Below, in pieces: positions 21,453 through 31,449 of a stretch of DNA of 64,000 nucleotides; positions within the stretch are counted from its first letter, which is position 1, and each line of letters opens with the position of its first letter. The position numbers were made by a program, and so were the translations under genes. The DNA is from Amylostereum areolatum. Lineage: Eukaryota > Basidiomycota > Agaricomycetes > Russulales > Stereaceae. The notes under the pieces are model-generated. The model saw only the letters and a list, made by a program, of their open reading frames with translations, was not told where the DNA came from and did no database searches. The DNA lies in assembly GCA_012932865.1 (NCBI GenBank), contig SAXG01000007.1:1286841-1350840 (forward strand), read 5' to 3'.

Positions 21453-22469
21453 CTGCGATTCCAGGATGTCCTTCAACAGCGCTACTGCCTGCTCCTTGCC
21501 TTCCGCATCCAGATCCTTCAGCTGGCGAGTGATCGCCGCGATGGTTTTGGATGGGTCGGGAGCTGCTTTTGCAGTGGACGGAGCCATGTTCGTCGGCAGG
21601 GGAGGGGCCTTGGACCCAGTCTCTACTGCGCCCACCCGTCGCGCGCTCGAGTCGCGGTTGGGACAGTCGCGAGAGACGTGACCGGCTTGTCGACACATGA
21701 AGCACTTGCCTTCGCGCATCATCTTTGCGCGCTCGTCGTCCGTCAGTTTTGCAGGGCGGGTCGAGGTGTTGGTGAAGGCGCCGACTCGGCGCGACGAGGA
21801 GTCGTTGGTCGAACCGTTCGAGGTGAGCGCGACAGCCCCCTTGGACTGACTGCTCTTCCTCTCCGGGTTCTCTTCGAGCCACTGGTGGTTGATGCGGCGG
21901 GCGCGCTCCTTCCACTCCGCGAGCTTGGTGGGGAACGGGTACGACCGGGCCACCTGCTTGCCGAGGTCACGCTGAAGTCCCTTCTTGAAAAAGTGGATTA
22001 GCGCCTCGTCGTCGTACGCTGACATGGTTGCCAGCATCTCAAACTCGGTGATAAAGTCAGTGACGTCCCGGGTGGTCATTGCGAGCTCGTTGATCTTACG
22101 CTGAGCTTCTATCTTCGGATCGACGGGCACGAAGTCTTTGCCAAACCTCTCGAAGAGCTCTTTGTAGGAGCTATAGTGGAGTGTTGGGGGCGTGGGGTCG
22201 AGGGTGTCGGCGTCTTCCTTCTCGTCTTCGTCGGCGAAGAGTTCCATGCGGCGATGCATGGCCCAGGCTTTCGCCGTGTCGTCCTCCATCAGGCTGAGGA
22301 GAAGCATCATCTTGGCGTCATCTGTGGCATAAACATCCTTGTTAACGCGCAGGAACATGCGGAGCTCGAGGGAGAACCGGAGGGTGTCGTGTCTATCGCC
22401 TTTGAATGGCTTTGGCTTGGGGCCGATCTCCCGCTTGGAGACGGCAGGTTTGGATTCGGCGTCGGACAT
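21444..22469 (-). CDS. Gypsy-2 Gag, intact
   Basis: 341 codons from ATG at 22469 (context AAGATGT, favourable for initiation). Gag forms the particle that packages element RNA. An N-terminal charged segment (KPKPFKGDRHDTLRFSLELRMF) and a retrotransposon-gag core (YKELFERFGKDF, FITEFEMLA, FFKKGLQRDLG) are followed by a CCHC zinc knuckle CFMCRQAGHVSRDC and a helical C-terminus. It ends DILESQDF-TGA at a run of five T. The gag stop overlaps the pol frame, which lies at -1. The Gypsy-1 counterpart is fused out of frame by an extra G in the knuckle. Confidence 0.9.
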   Translation of the reverse strand: MSDAESKPAVSKREIGPKPKPFKGDRHDTLRFSLELRMFLRVNKDVYATDDAKMMLLLSLMEDDTAKAWAMHRRMELFADEDEKEDADTLDPTPPTLHYSSYKELFERFGKDFVPVDPKIEAQRKINELAMTTRDVTDFITEFEMLATMSAYDDEALIHFFKKGLQRDLGKQVARSYPFPTKLAEWKERARRINHQWLEENPERKSSQSKGAVALTSNGSTNDSSSRRVGAFTNTSTRPAKLTDDERAKMMREGKCFMCRQAGHVSRDCPNRDSSARRVGAVETGSKAPPLPTNMAPSTAKAAPDPSKTIAAITRQLKDLDAEGKEQAVALLKDILESQDF

Positions 22470-23060
22470 CTTGTCAAAGGGGAGGGGGACGGTGAGGGAT
22501 TGGGCGAGTTCTTGATCAAGGCGGCGTAGGGTTTCTCGTCGGCGTTCTTCTGCTTCTTCAACTTCGTCCTCAACTTGTTTTGCGATAAGGAAGTCGGCGG
22601 GGGTGAGGAATTGCTGGTTATGATGCCACGACCAGTGCTCTTGGATGGGACTGAACGAAGTGGGCTGCCACTCAACTACTGATCGTCCTGGGGCTCCGTT
22701 CTTGTTCCGTCTATAGGCGTACCACTTCCCAGTTGTGTCGTTGTGGTTGATCCCTTCTGGGACTTCGATTACAGTACGTCGACGGGGTGGGGGCGAGTTG
22801 GTCGGAGGGGGGTTCAGGAAGCGCTGTAGAACGTCCGCAGCGGTGGCAAAATCCGATTCTTCGACGTAGGGTTGTTCGTCGCGGTCGTCGAAGTACCAGT
22901 CTCGACGTTGCCGGTTTGGTTCGTCGTGCAGCCAACGTACGGATTCCTTAGTCTGCTGCGAGGTGAGGATATAGTATTCTTCGGGACAGTAGTCTCGAAA
23001 GACGCCTGGGGGAAGGTTCGGGGTGGGGGGACGAGGGGCTGTGGAGGACGTGATGATGGT
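22470..23060 (-). other. AUG-less in-frame extension between ORF0 stop and Gypsy-2 gag
   Basis: The 197 codons between the ORF0 TAG (23063-23061) and the gag ATG are open in the frame shared by ORF0 and gag and contain no ATG in any frame. Composition is protein-like (FRDYCPEEYYILT, WYFDDRDEQPYVEE, then Glu/Arg-rich QVEDEVEEAEERRRETLRR). The start of the region is conserved in Gypsy-3 (TP-[ND]-x-P-x-G-x-x-R...EYY-x-LT). Identical sequence precedes Gypsy-1 gag at 15796-16386. It may be an N-terminal extension of Gag reached by stop readthrough, splicing or non-AUG initiation, or a constrained leader. Confidence 0.5.
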
Positions 23061-23726
23061 CTAGAAGAAGTCCGCCGCGATGGGGCGACGGCCGAGGAGT
23101 TTCTTGGTGAGGTAGCCGGCTTTTACTGCCTGGCGGATCTTATGTTCGTGGTGGCAGCGACGAAGGGTCTTACCCTTGATGGTGGGACGGAGGACTGGTG
23201 GCGGGGTGGATTCGGGGGTCCGGCGGTTAAACTGGGAGACGGAGGTGAAACTGGTTTGGAGGATCGGGTTGGGGGCGTCTTGGATGAGGTATGTGTGGTA
23301 GGTGGGGGCGTGGAGGGTGAATTCAAGGCGTTCAAGATCTACGTTGATGCACGTAGTGATCCGGACGTATAGGGCGAGGACGACAGTACCGTGATCCTTG
23401 TGCCACCTCCACTCGAAGATGCGGAAGTTGAGGCCGTGCGCGGTCCAGGGATCTTCCTTGCAGAGGTTCTGTACGGGGACGAGGCAGTTGATGGTGACGG
23501 CGTCGGACCAAGGGTAGGGGAGTGGTGCGTCGTCGCGGGGGGTGATCGGCTTTCCGTTGAACGGGAGGAAAACCGGTGCGTTCGGGAGGTCCGTGGTGGG
23601 AGTTTTTAACGTCGTAGAGACGGCAGAGGTAGATGGAGAGAGGGGTGCGAGGTAGGCGTAGGGGTAGACTGTCCAGGTGTCAGAAACGCAGTTTATGAGA
23701 CCGATGAACCGCCTAAGTCGCGACAA
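23061..23726 (-). CDS. ORF0 of Gypsy-2
   Basis: Copy of ORF0 with the same protein sequence as in Gypsy-1: about 220 codons, no methionine, starting inside LTR C and ending AADFF-TAG. The end CTTCTTCTAG also looks like a fungal 3' splice site (pyrimidine tract plus TAG), with a possible branch site CTCAC about 45 bases before it. Splicing is therefore a real alternative to translation through the stop. Function unknown. Confidence 0.55.
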   Translation of the reverse strand: MSRLRRFIGLINCVSDTWTVYPYAYLAPLSPSTSAVSTTLKTPTTDLPNAPVFLPFNGKPITPRDDAPLPYPWSDAVTINCLVPVQNLCKEDPWTAHGLNFRIFEWRWHKDHGTVVLALYVRITTCINVDLERLEFTLHAPTYHTYLIQDAPNPILQTSFTSVSQFNRRTPESTPPPVLRPTIKGKTLRRCHHEHKIRQAVKAGYLTKKLLGRRPIAADFF

Positions 23727-24097
23727 TGGGAGGAGCGAGAAGAAAATAGATTCGAGAGTGCCGGGGTCTAGGGTAGTGCAACGTGCGCTACAGTACCGTA
23801 TGACGAGATGGACAGTCTAGGGAAAAGGGAAGAGAAACACTGTCCTTATATACAAGTGGGAACGATGGTGCGATGTGATGCGATAGTGGTGCGAGCGGGG
23901 GGAACAATAGGAAAGGAGTCATGGGGCGGAGGACGAAGGTCCGGAGCAGTGATGTCATAGATAAGGATGCGGAACCCCGCTCGGAAGTCCGGGCAATGAC
24001 GTCGTTGAAGCATGTGATGCAAGGGAAAGTCATGTGCCGTGACACGTCGCGTGTACGAGGTCTGCAAACGAAGAGAGAAATGGAGCGATCCGTGACA
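23678..24097 (-). repeat. LTR C (5' LTR of Gypsy-2)
   Basis: 420 bp, nearly identical to LTR B, with TGTCA...TGACA ends. Its right edge at 24097 abuts truncated Copia pol: the Copia frame runs straight into the LTR. The adjacent primer-binding site is 23665-23675 and the complementary RNA-start bases are 23809-23819. Confidence 0.93.
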
Positions 24098-26668
24098 CTG
24101 ACTAGCGATGGCACTTTTAATGCGCTTGATTTCGCTAAGCGAGTTCCCCATTAACGCCATGTCATCAACATACAGTATCAAGATGATGACTGTGTTCCCC
24201 TCCTGTCGACGATAGACGTATAATCCCATGTCCGAATAAGTACGGACAAAGCCCAACTCCTTTAGGAGTGCGTCAATTACTGTGTTCCACTGCCTAGCAG
24301 CTTGTTTAAGACCATAGATGGCCTTAAGTAGTAAGACAACTTTCTCCGGATGTGCAGGATCTACGAAACCTTCTGGTTGCTCCATGCAGATTTCTTCCTC
24401 CAGTTGCCCATGCAGGAACACCGACTTGACGTCCATGCCATATATTTCCCAATCTTCTTGCGCGGCCAACGCAAGGCAGAAACGAATTGTTTCGAACCGG
24501 GCAACGGGGCTGAAGGTTTCCATGTAATCCTTGCTGTACTCCTGTTTGAAGCCTCTAGCGACCATGCGAGCACGAAATAGCGTGTCTGATTTACGCTTGA
24601 AGACCCATTTGCAAGTGATAATGTTCGCATCCTTGGGTCTGTCCACCAATCTCCAAGTTCCCATTTTGTCTAGCGCATTTTTCTCATATTGACACGCTTC
24701 TCTCCACTGCGCCGCTTCGCGCGATGCCATTGCTTCCCCAAAAGACTGTGGGTCATGCGATGCTGCTGTATCCAGCAAAGCCGAAAGCGAAAGCATTCCT
24801 CCCATTACGTGACGACGACCTCCTCGTCTGCCTATAGTCGCATCGACCTGGCTAGACCTCCCTGCACCGTGCGCATTATCTGGATTATTGTAGCGTGGGT
24901 TCAAACCTGCACGATTCCGTCGCAGCCTTTGTTCAGGTGTGACAGGCTCATGCGAAGGTGGGGAGTAGTCTGCATGTGGGGGGTTTGCCAGAGCATCGTG
25001 GTACCGACTAGTTTGAGGAGTTTGTGGGAGCGGTGTAACTCCCACTGCAGGAGTACGCGGTGGAGTTTGTGGTGGTGAAGGGGATGGAGAAAGGGTGGTA
25101 AGGTCAGAGATGACAGACTCCGTCTCCTTGACCTCTTCCTCTTCATGCTCGGACGGTGGGGTTTCAACTTCTTCCTCACCGCCGTCTTTCTTTTCTTTGT
25201 CTGCTGTAGGACCAGGATCGGCTTGAGTAGGTGCCGATGGTCGAGCGTGACGATGCTTCTCAGGAATTTCGACATCTGGAACTAAATCTTCCAGACGCAC
25301 AACAGGTGGCGGCTGAACCGGAGCTGGCAAACTCGGTTTTGCCGGGAAAGAGGTTTCATCAAAGTCTACCTTGCCATAGGCAGCAATGACCATGGTTCTC
25401 TTTTCCTTTACCCACAACTGATACCCACTGGCACCGGGTTCATAGCCAATGAACGTCGCAGGGAATGTCTTTCCTTGTAGCTTGTGATGTTTGTCCTTGA
25501 CTATGAATGCCTTAGCAGCGCAACCAAATACCCTAAGGTACGTGACATTGGGAATATCCTTTCCCTTTGTCCAGCGCTCAAGCGGAGTGTGCCACTGTTG
25601 GATCCGAGTCGGTGTACAATTGTAGATGTGGACAGCAGCTTCGACTGCATACTGCCAGAATCCTAAGCTAAGGCCAGCGTGGTGAAGCATAGCCATCGCC
25701 TTTTCAAGGATCGTACGATTAAATTGTTCCACTCGTCCATTAAGTTGTGGCGTGTATGGCACAGACATATGATGTTCTATTCCCAGTTCTTTGAACCGAT
25801 CCTCGAGTTCCCAACTAGTGAACTCCCCTCCATGATCTGAGTGGAAGATTCCTATCTTTTCGCCCGTCTGATTTTCGGCCCATGCTCTGAAGTGCTTGAA
25901 CACTTTCACGAACTCGCTTTTTGCCTTCAGATAGTAGATAGCACCAAAAGATGAACTATCGTCGAGGAATGTAGCCATATAGGTATTTCCTTGGATCAAT
26001 TTTATACGCATGGGTCCTGCTAGGTCAGAATGAATCTTTCCTAACACCCGTGTAGCGTGTTTCTCTGAAACCGGGAATGTTTGACGTGTTGACTTTCCCA
26101 TCTGACAACCATGGCAGTGATCAGAGGGACGAGATGCTGGGTCAACGTGCACTCCTTTGACAACGTCTGGTGTTAACTTTGTGAGTATACCATGAGAGAC
26201 GTGTCCAAAACGTTGGTGCATAATGTCCGCCGTAGTCATTTTGACCTTGTCTGCTTTCGCCGAGTTGACCATTACTGTGGGCACAGGGTGTAACGTGATC
26301 CAGTATACATTTTCCTGCTTTGTGACGTGCCCCACAGTAGTGTCTCCCTTTGAAATGGTGCGTCTGCCAGACCCACGGAGCTCAATGGTGAAACCCCGTT
26401 CCTCAAGCATGCCAACCGAAATGAACCGGTGCATAGCGAGAGGGGCATGGAGGACCTTGTTCAGGGTAACCTCCATTCGTTTCCCTTCAACAACAGAGAC
26501 CGCGCGCACCGTGCCAATGCCTATATAGGTCATCTGGCCGCCATTTCCGAGTGTTATTGGACGCGAGTCCTTTAACGGTGTGTATGACTTGAAATCGCCT
26601 CGGTGCGGGGTTACATGTTGTGAACAGCCAGAATCCAACATCCAACTGGTGTGCCCAGGGGCGATATA
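24098..26668 (-). pseudogene. Copia pol (protease, integrase, partial RT)
   Basis: Open frame with protease (LDSGCSQHVTPH), pre-integrase HHCC region (HQRFGHV, CHGCQMGK), integrase core (DLAGPM, FLDDSS, HSDHGGEFTS, PYTPQLNGRVEQFNRT), then an acidic/proline-rich linker and Copia-type reverse transcriptase (CKWVFKRK, ARMVARGF, FSPVARF, MDVKSVFLHG, QPEGFVDP, LYVDDMAL). It breaks off shortly after the catalytic YVDD at 24098, where the Gypsy LTR begins. The upstream TAG at 26669-26671 separates it from gag in the same frame. Confidence 0.92.
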
Positions 26669-28300
26669 CTAGGAAACCTTCATGTCATTGGCGTCCGAAG
26701 ACGAAGACGCCTGCAAGGTATTTACAGTAGGTCCCCCGCTGCCGCCCCCTCCACCTTTCTTCTTCGCCTCTTCCTCATCCTTCTTGCGCTTGCGACATTC
26801 AGCCCTTTTGTGGCCAGGCTTGTCGCAGTAGTAACATTTGACGTCCTTGTTGTTTTTCTTCTGCGCAGATGACGATGATGGGAATCCTCCTCCCTTTCCT
26901 TTTCCTCCTGCCTTGGAGAATGCGAGGGTAGCGACTTTACCCTTGCGATGAGACTCCTCCTCGATGATGCGAATGAAGATGTCTTCAGAATTCACCTTGG
27001 TGATGTCAGGGAAGGAGTTGAGGATGAAAGGAACTAACTCCTGGAAGGAGTCAGGGAGAGCCTTGAGGATGACGAAGGCGTGGAACATGTCGGATAGTCC
27101 GAGACCATTATCGCCTAGAATATTGTACTCCTCCGTCATCTTGTCGATTTGAGGATGAAGAGGCTCCGACTCGGAGAGGCGATGTTGTTGGTAGAGATCG
27201 AAGCTGGTGAATGCGGTCATGATGCCAGGTCTGGAGTAGATCCCCTCCAGGACCTCCCAGGCGCCATAGGACGATGTGCAGTACTCTATCTTTCTGCTAG
27301 AGCTCTTCACGAGTGGCTATACTCGTGAGTACCTGTATGAGTACCTGTAAGGCACATCCGTGGGTATTGCCATCCGCGGATACGAGTACTCGTGTGCCTG
27401 ATACTCGTGAGAGTACAGGTATGACTTTTGAGCTCACAGGTTACCTGTGCAAGTACCTGTCAAATACCTGTCAGGTACTTTGGCAGGGTTGATCTTGACA
27501 TAATTACAGATAATAGCTGTTGGATTGATATAAGCATTCTCTCTTGTAGATCCTTATGTACTGTTGTTTCTATTGTGGCCCCTTTCTCATCTATTTCCTC
27601 TCCTCCCCTCACATATATAGCTGAAAGCCTTGTGTGGTATGCTGTATCATACTCTGATACAAGTTTACCTGTACTTAAATGTTACTAGCATTATCCTTGC
27701 CTTGAAGATGGAGTGTCAATATGCCTAACAGAGCTTCCAAGATGAGTCTAAGAAGGCCACTACTGCTGCTTGTATCATATTTTCTAGGAACGACAGGTAC
27801 TTGTCATACCTGTGTATCCGCGAGTGGGAGTATCCGTGCCACAGGTACCTGTGTGCCTGATACTTGTGAGAGTGGGAGTATAAGATCTGGAGCCACAGGT
27901 ACCTGTCTCAAGGTTGCAGGTATCTGTAAGAGTGCACTCGTGAAGAGCTCTACTTTCTGCGCACAGCAGTGATGCAAGCAAGCTTGAGAAGACCAAAGGC
28001 TGCATCATCATCATCTTCCCAGTCTCCTCTGACTTCATTGTAGTCTTTGCCAGAGAGAGTGGAGAGTTCCAACTTGGGCGCCGATGTAATTTGGATGGTA
28101 AGTTCACCCTTGGCTTCCACATCCTTCTTCTTCTTCTCGAAGCCAGTGATCTCTGTGCTCGTCGAGGGACGAGGCTTCTGGCTATTGATGACGCGCCACA
28201 GCTTCCTGCTCTGCAGCAGGTCCTGCATGTTGCACGACCAGGATTTCCAGTTCGTCGCATCAAGTTTGACGAAGCTGGAAGGGAGCGAGTTTGAAGACAT
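26669..28300 (-). pseudogene. Copia gag, split by a hAT-type MITE
   Basis: Begins at ATG 28300 (MSSNSLPSSFVKLD, NWKSWSCNMQDLL: the N-terminus typical of Copia Gag). It is interrupted at 27298-27952 and resumes IEYCTSSYGAWEVLEGIY; the two halves join in frame once the insert and one target copy are disregarded. The C-terminal part has a CCHC knuckle (CYYCDKPGHKRAEC) and a Lys/Gly-rich tail. It ends at TAG 26669-26671, in frame with protease. Single gag-pol frames are usual for Copia, so the TAG is probably a mutation, though readthrough cannot be excluded. Confidence 0.88.
27298..27952. mobile_element. hAT-type MITE inserted in Copia gag
   Basis: 655 bp with inverted ends TAGAGCTCTTCACGAGTG / CACTCGTGAAGAGCTCTA, flanked by a perfect 8-bp duplication CTTTCTGC (27290-27297 and 27953-27960). 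Eight-bp duplications and short inverted ends are typical of hAT transposons. It codes for no transposase. The interior is full of direct and inverted copies of ACCTGT/ACAGGT and ACTCGTGAG, resembling the subterminal transposase-binding repeats of hAT elements. Confidence 0.88.
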
Positions 28301-29192
28301 GATAAGTCTTGGTGGCGATAATCTGGGTTGAGGAGTGGTCAGACCCAGATCCCCAAAGTCGCAAAGAGGCAGCAACCCTCCCCTGTGTCTGTACTCTAAA
28401 CCAGAAACCCAAAGGTTCCTGCTCTGCCTCGACGTCCATGCACGCCTATAGTACTTGTATGAACAATTATAGTATGTGATGCGCAGTTGTAACAGGTGCT
28501 CCAGGGTGGATTGACTACCTCCCTCTGGATTGGGACACCTAAACCGGTCCGCACTTAAGGGCACCAGCCAACCATTCACAAGCACCTATAGCGTCACGCT
28601 AGGCTCCCCTAGCACTTGCCTAATTACCTAAGTATAGTAATTATGTACTGGCTTAGCGATGACACGAGCATCGCCAGAGGACCTTCCTGCCAGCTTCCTC
28701 AAGTGAGGTCACTTGGTTTCAGGGTGCTATGACACTACACGTCCTAAGACGTCTTCAGGGCGGCTGGGAACGAAACGCCCGCACGCAACCTGGGTAAGTA
28801 GAAGACCATGCCCTTAATGGGCCAAACTGTATCGTAGCGCGCAGAGGGACGGAGGACTAGAGGACTCGCAACGGCTTCTGCCTGCTTCAGGGCTCCCTCT
28901 CCGCGCTCGCGTTACCCCTTCAGGGTGAGGACACAATGCAAGGCCCGGGGCCAAGCAAATTGGGGAGCGAGTGGGACAAATGAATGTTACTCGCCTTTGA
29001 AGAACTTTGTACGACTTGAGGGCTAGATAGATAGGCCAGGGCCCATAACCTGTTGAACAGACTTATCCAAGTCAGTGAGACGCTATAGTAAGGTATGTAA
29101 GCAAGAGAGAAATAAGTAGAAGGTATAAAGGTTTGCTCACCTCAGTCGAAGGGATACTTCGAGTGAGGAGGCAGGACGAAATACGAGAGCCT

Positions 29193-29198
29193 TATATA
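29193..29198 (-). promoter_or_regulatory. TATA box, probable Copia 5' LTR promoter
   Basis: On the minus strand GGTATATAAGGCTC lies upstream of the Copia leader and gag, at the distance expected for an LTR promoter. The surrounding 28301-29340 has no other gene. Confidence 0.5.
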
Positions 29199-29496
29199 CC
29201 CAAACCGCTGTGCTATAAGAGCCAATCATAAAAGGCGTAAGAAAGTGGTGCCATAGTGTAGCATAATTAATCAGCGCCAAGAGTGCGCTCAGTCATCTGT
29301 GAAAGTGTACAGTAAGAATCACATGCTCCGCACAGCCTCGCACAGCCGATTCCATATTGTTCCGGTTCTTCCCAGAACCTTCCGTTCCTTTCCGTCACAT
29401 ATTACATAATGTAGTTGAAGCTAGAGATCGTCCGCATTACTATCTTCAACACGGATACTATAGCGTCCTACATGGCTCTCCAGTGCAAATTCGGCT

Positions 29497-31007
29497 GTGT
29501 CTTCAAGCCCATCTTTTGTTCCCATTGATCCTTGCCTCAATTCCCCTCAAGCCGTTGCGGGACCATCAACTTCTAACACAGCTCCTTCTCCTCCATCTGC
29601 CGTCCCTCCTGTTGCCCCGGTCTCGGCTCCTCTTCCTCCACCCATTCCTGTTTCTGTCCCCGCCACTGTTCCATCCGCTGCCGCTGCCACCGCCACGGCT
29701 CCTCCTCCTGCCACGGCTCCTTCCACGGCTCTTTCTGTCACAGCTGTTGATGCTGCCCTCGGAGAGCAGGTCCAAGTTAACGAAGATACCACTGGAGGTA
29801 ATGTCCGCCAGAGATACCTTTGGCAAATTTTAGGTCTCGTAGGCGACCAATTTGTCTCTGATGCTGAAGGTCCTCTAGTGGCCGGCGTGATCAACCTTCC
29901 ACCAGCAACAGTCGGAGGCGAGTTTCCGGAGAATACAAACTTGGTGCTGGGAGGCCCACATCAGCGGATGTCACTTCGAGTGCAATCGCACATCGTTCAA
30001 CTTGGAATCCGCGGCACTTTTGTTCAGATTATATACGAGATCCTTCTAGTCCACGGGTTTCCTGATGCGACACTCAGTGAGACATTCTCGCGCAATGCAC
30101 TGATCCGAGCGGCATCTCTCCGCGATATCTGTATCGACATGCACTGCCGTTTGCTCTAGGAACCTGGGTACATCAACCGTCTCATTCCCTTGGTAAGTCA
30201 GTTTGGATTTTTCCTGGCAGCACGGTTCTCAGACCATTTCGTACTAGCCCATCGCTCGCATTGGTATCTTTCACTTGAAGTTCAAGGAATCCAGCGACAA
30301 TCACATCGTCGGAATGTACAACCTGCTTCCTGAAGGGGAGCAGAGTCAAGCCGCAGCAGCTTTTGCTGTCCGGGATTATAACTACATATTCCGTCGCAAC
30401 TCTCCGGTGTGTTTTCACTGGTCATGTCTCTGTAGGTTTCTACTGACTTATAGTATCATACTGTAGGATGGGTTGACTGGGGCTGTGCACCGTGGGCAAC
30501 CTTACCGTCACCCAATTGGGATCACAATTCTTCACCAGACCATTTTCGCAAAGGGAATTCCAGACGGCTTCCACGATAGGCTCCCGTTTACAATTGACTC
30601 GGTAACTAATGAGCATCGCATCGAGCTCCTGAAGGCAATAGTTGCACTGGCATTTACAGCGGTGAGCGACTCATTTTGATCTCAATATGATAAACCTTTG
30701 CTTATCCTTGTGTAGGTTTACGCATCTCTGCACGAGCGTCAATCCGGGCATCATGTCAAGTCCGATTTCTCAGCGGGGACATACCTGGATGTGTACGGTG
30801 GCCATATTGCCACTTTGAACGAGATAGAGAATACTCGCCCCCCATTCTACCACAGCTTCATGTCCGGTTTGTACATGGCGGCTTTGTAAGTTGTTTCCCT
30901 AGCTTTTCAATCCATTCCACTCATTTATCTGTCTAGAACGGGCCCTTTGTCAGTGCTGCCCGCCCCAGGTGTTCCTGCTGCATTGATTGACTATAATGAT
31001 GAGTAGA
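29497..31007 (+). pseudogene. Intron-containing host-type gene, DUF6532-like, with a premature stop
   Basis: A Ser/Pro/Ala-rich N-terminus is followed by a helical region (HIVQLGIRGTFVQIIYEILL, FSRNALIRAA). A TAG at 30157-30159 (CRLL-TAG-EPGYINRL) breaks a frame whose protein sense continues. Later exons, separated by GT-AG introns (for example 30192-about 30246 and 30887-30937), encode KFKESSDNHIVGMYNLLPEG, a short stretch starting GWVDWG, AVYASLHERQSG and HIATLNEIENTRPPFYHSF, ending ALIDYNDE-TAG at 31007. The pattern (a Y-rich exon with H-x-x-x-L near the end) recalls DUF6532 proteins of Agaricomycetes; that name is from memory of the family and not verified. The start is uncertain, since 29497 is a GTG. 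Confidence 0.5.
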
Positions 31008-31449
31008 TGTGTGTCCCCCTCCCATTATGCTTATGTTCACGTCCGCTTTAGTCGATTCTCGTAATATGTGTTCGTGTACAATGGTTCTCGCTCCTGCTCT
31101 ATTTTCCCTCGCATCCGTAGCTTCATCCCCCCCTCCGCTCATTCATTAACACTTAGTTTACAATCCGTGCCTCGTGCTAATGTATGAAAAATGGATACCC
31201 GGTTTCTCTAATGGTGTCTGAGCAAGCCCCAAAAGCTGTGACAAAGGCAGGACAACAGTATCTAAAAGTGAACCAAACCTATGTTGTGAAAATGCTTGGA
31301 TGCTGTTGAGATCAGTTTGAGACCACTGTTGGTGTGCGGCTGGACCAAGATTGTACCGTCTTGAGAAACCATTAGCCGCTAAATTAGATCTAGTAGTAAG
31401 AGGACATTCCTAAACACGTCAAATCCTCTAACTCGCCGTTTAGGTCCAA
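31008..31449. other. Spacer, nothing recognised
   Basis: AT-richer sequence between the DUF6532-like gene and the F-box remnant; no coding, RNA or repeat signal that I can support. Confidence 0.5.

Larger units (their letters stand above)
10326..24097 (-). mobile_element. Tandem pair of chromodomain Gypsy elements (Gypsy-1 + Gypsy-2) sharing a central LTR
   Basis: Three near-identical LTRs of 418-420 bp (10326-10743, 17004-17423, 23678-24097) flank two near-identical bodies in head-to-tail order on the minus strand. Each body encodes ORF0, gag, protease, reverse transcriptase, RNase H, integrase and chromodomain. The outer flanks do not repeat (CTCGG on the left, CTGAC on the right): the left flank is family-X gag and the right flank is Copia pol. 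This fits formation by recombination between LTRs rather than a simple insertion. Both bodies share an in-frame TGA in pol. Gypsy-1 has extra indels; Gypsy-2 is nearly open. Confidence 0.93.
24098..29340 (-). mobile_element. Ty1/Copia element, 3' end truncated by the Gypsy pair
   Basis: Minus-strand Copia element with gag (28300-26669, split by a MITE) and pol (26668-24098). The 3' part of reverse transcriptase, RNase H and the 3' LTR are missing because LTR C begins at the breakpoint. The 5' leader/LTR region is about 28301-29340: a TATA box is at 29193-29198, but no exact LTR borders or primer-binding site could be fixed by eye. The right limit given is approximate. Confidence 0.8.

Noticed and set aside
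21440..21455. Classic -1 slippery heptamer A UUU UUA at the gag-pol junction
   Set aside because: The heptamer is in the pol frame, not the gag frame, so simultaneous tandem slippage from gag would not occur. Only P-site slippage before the stop remains as a hypothesis.
10326..24097. Two independent Gypsy insertions side by side
   Set aside because: They share one central LTR and have no target duplications around either unit, so they are a recombination product rather than adjacent insertions.
27298..27310. AGAGCTCT as the target duplication of the MITE
   Set aside because: It is part of the palindromic inverted ends; taking CTTTCTGC as the duplication restores the Copia gag frame (AVRRK-IEYC), which AGAGCTCT does not.
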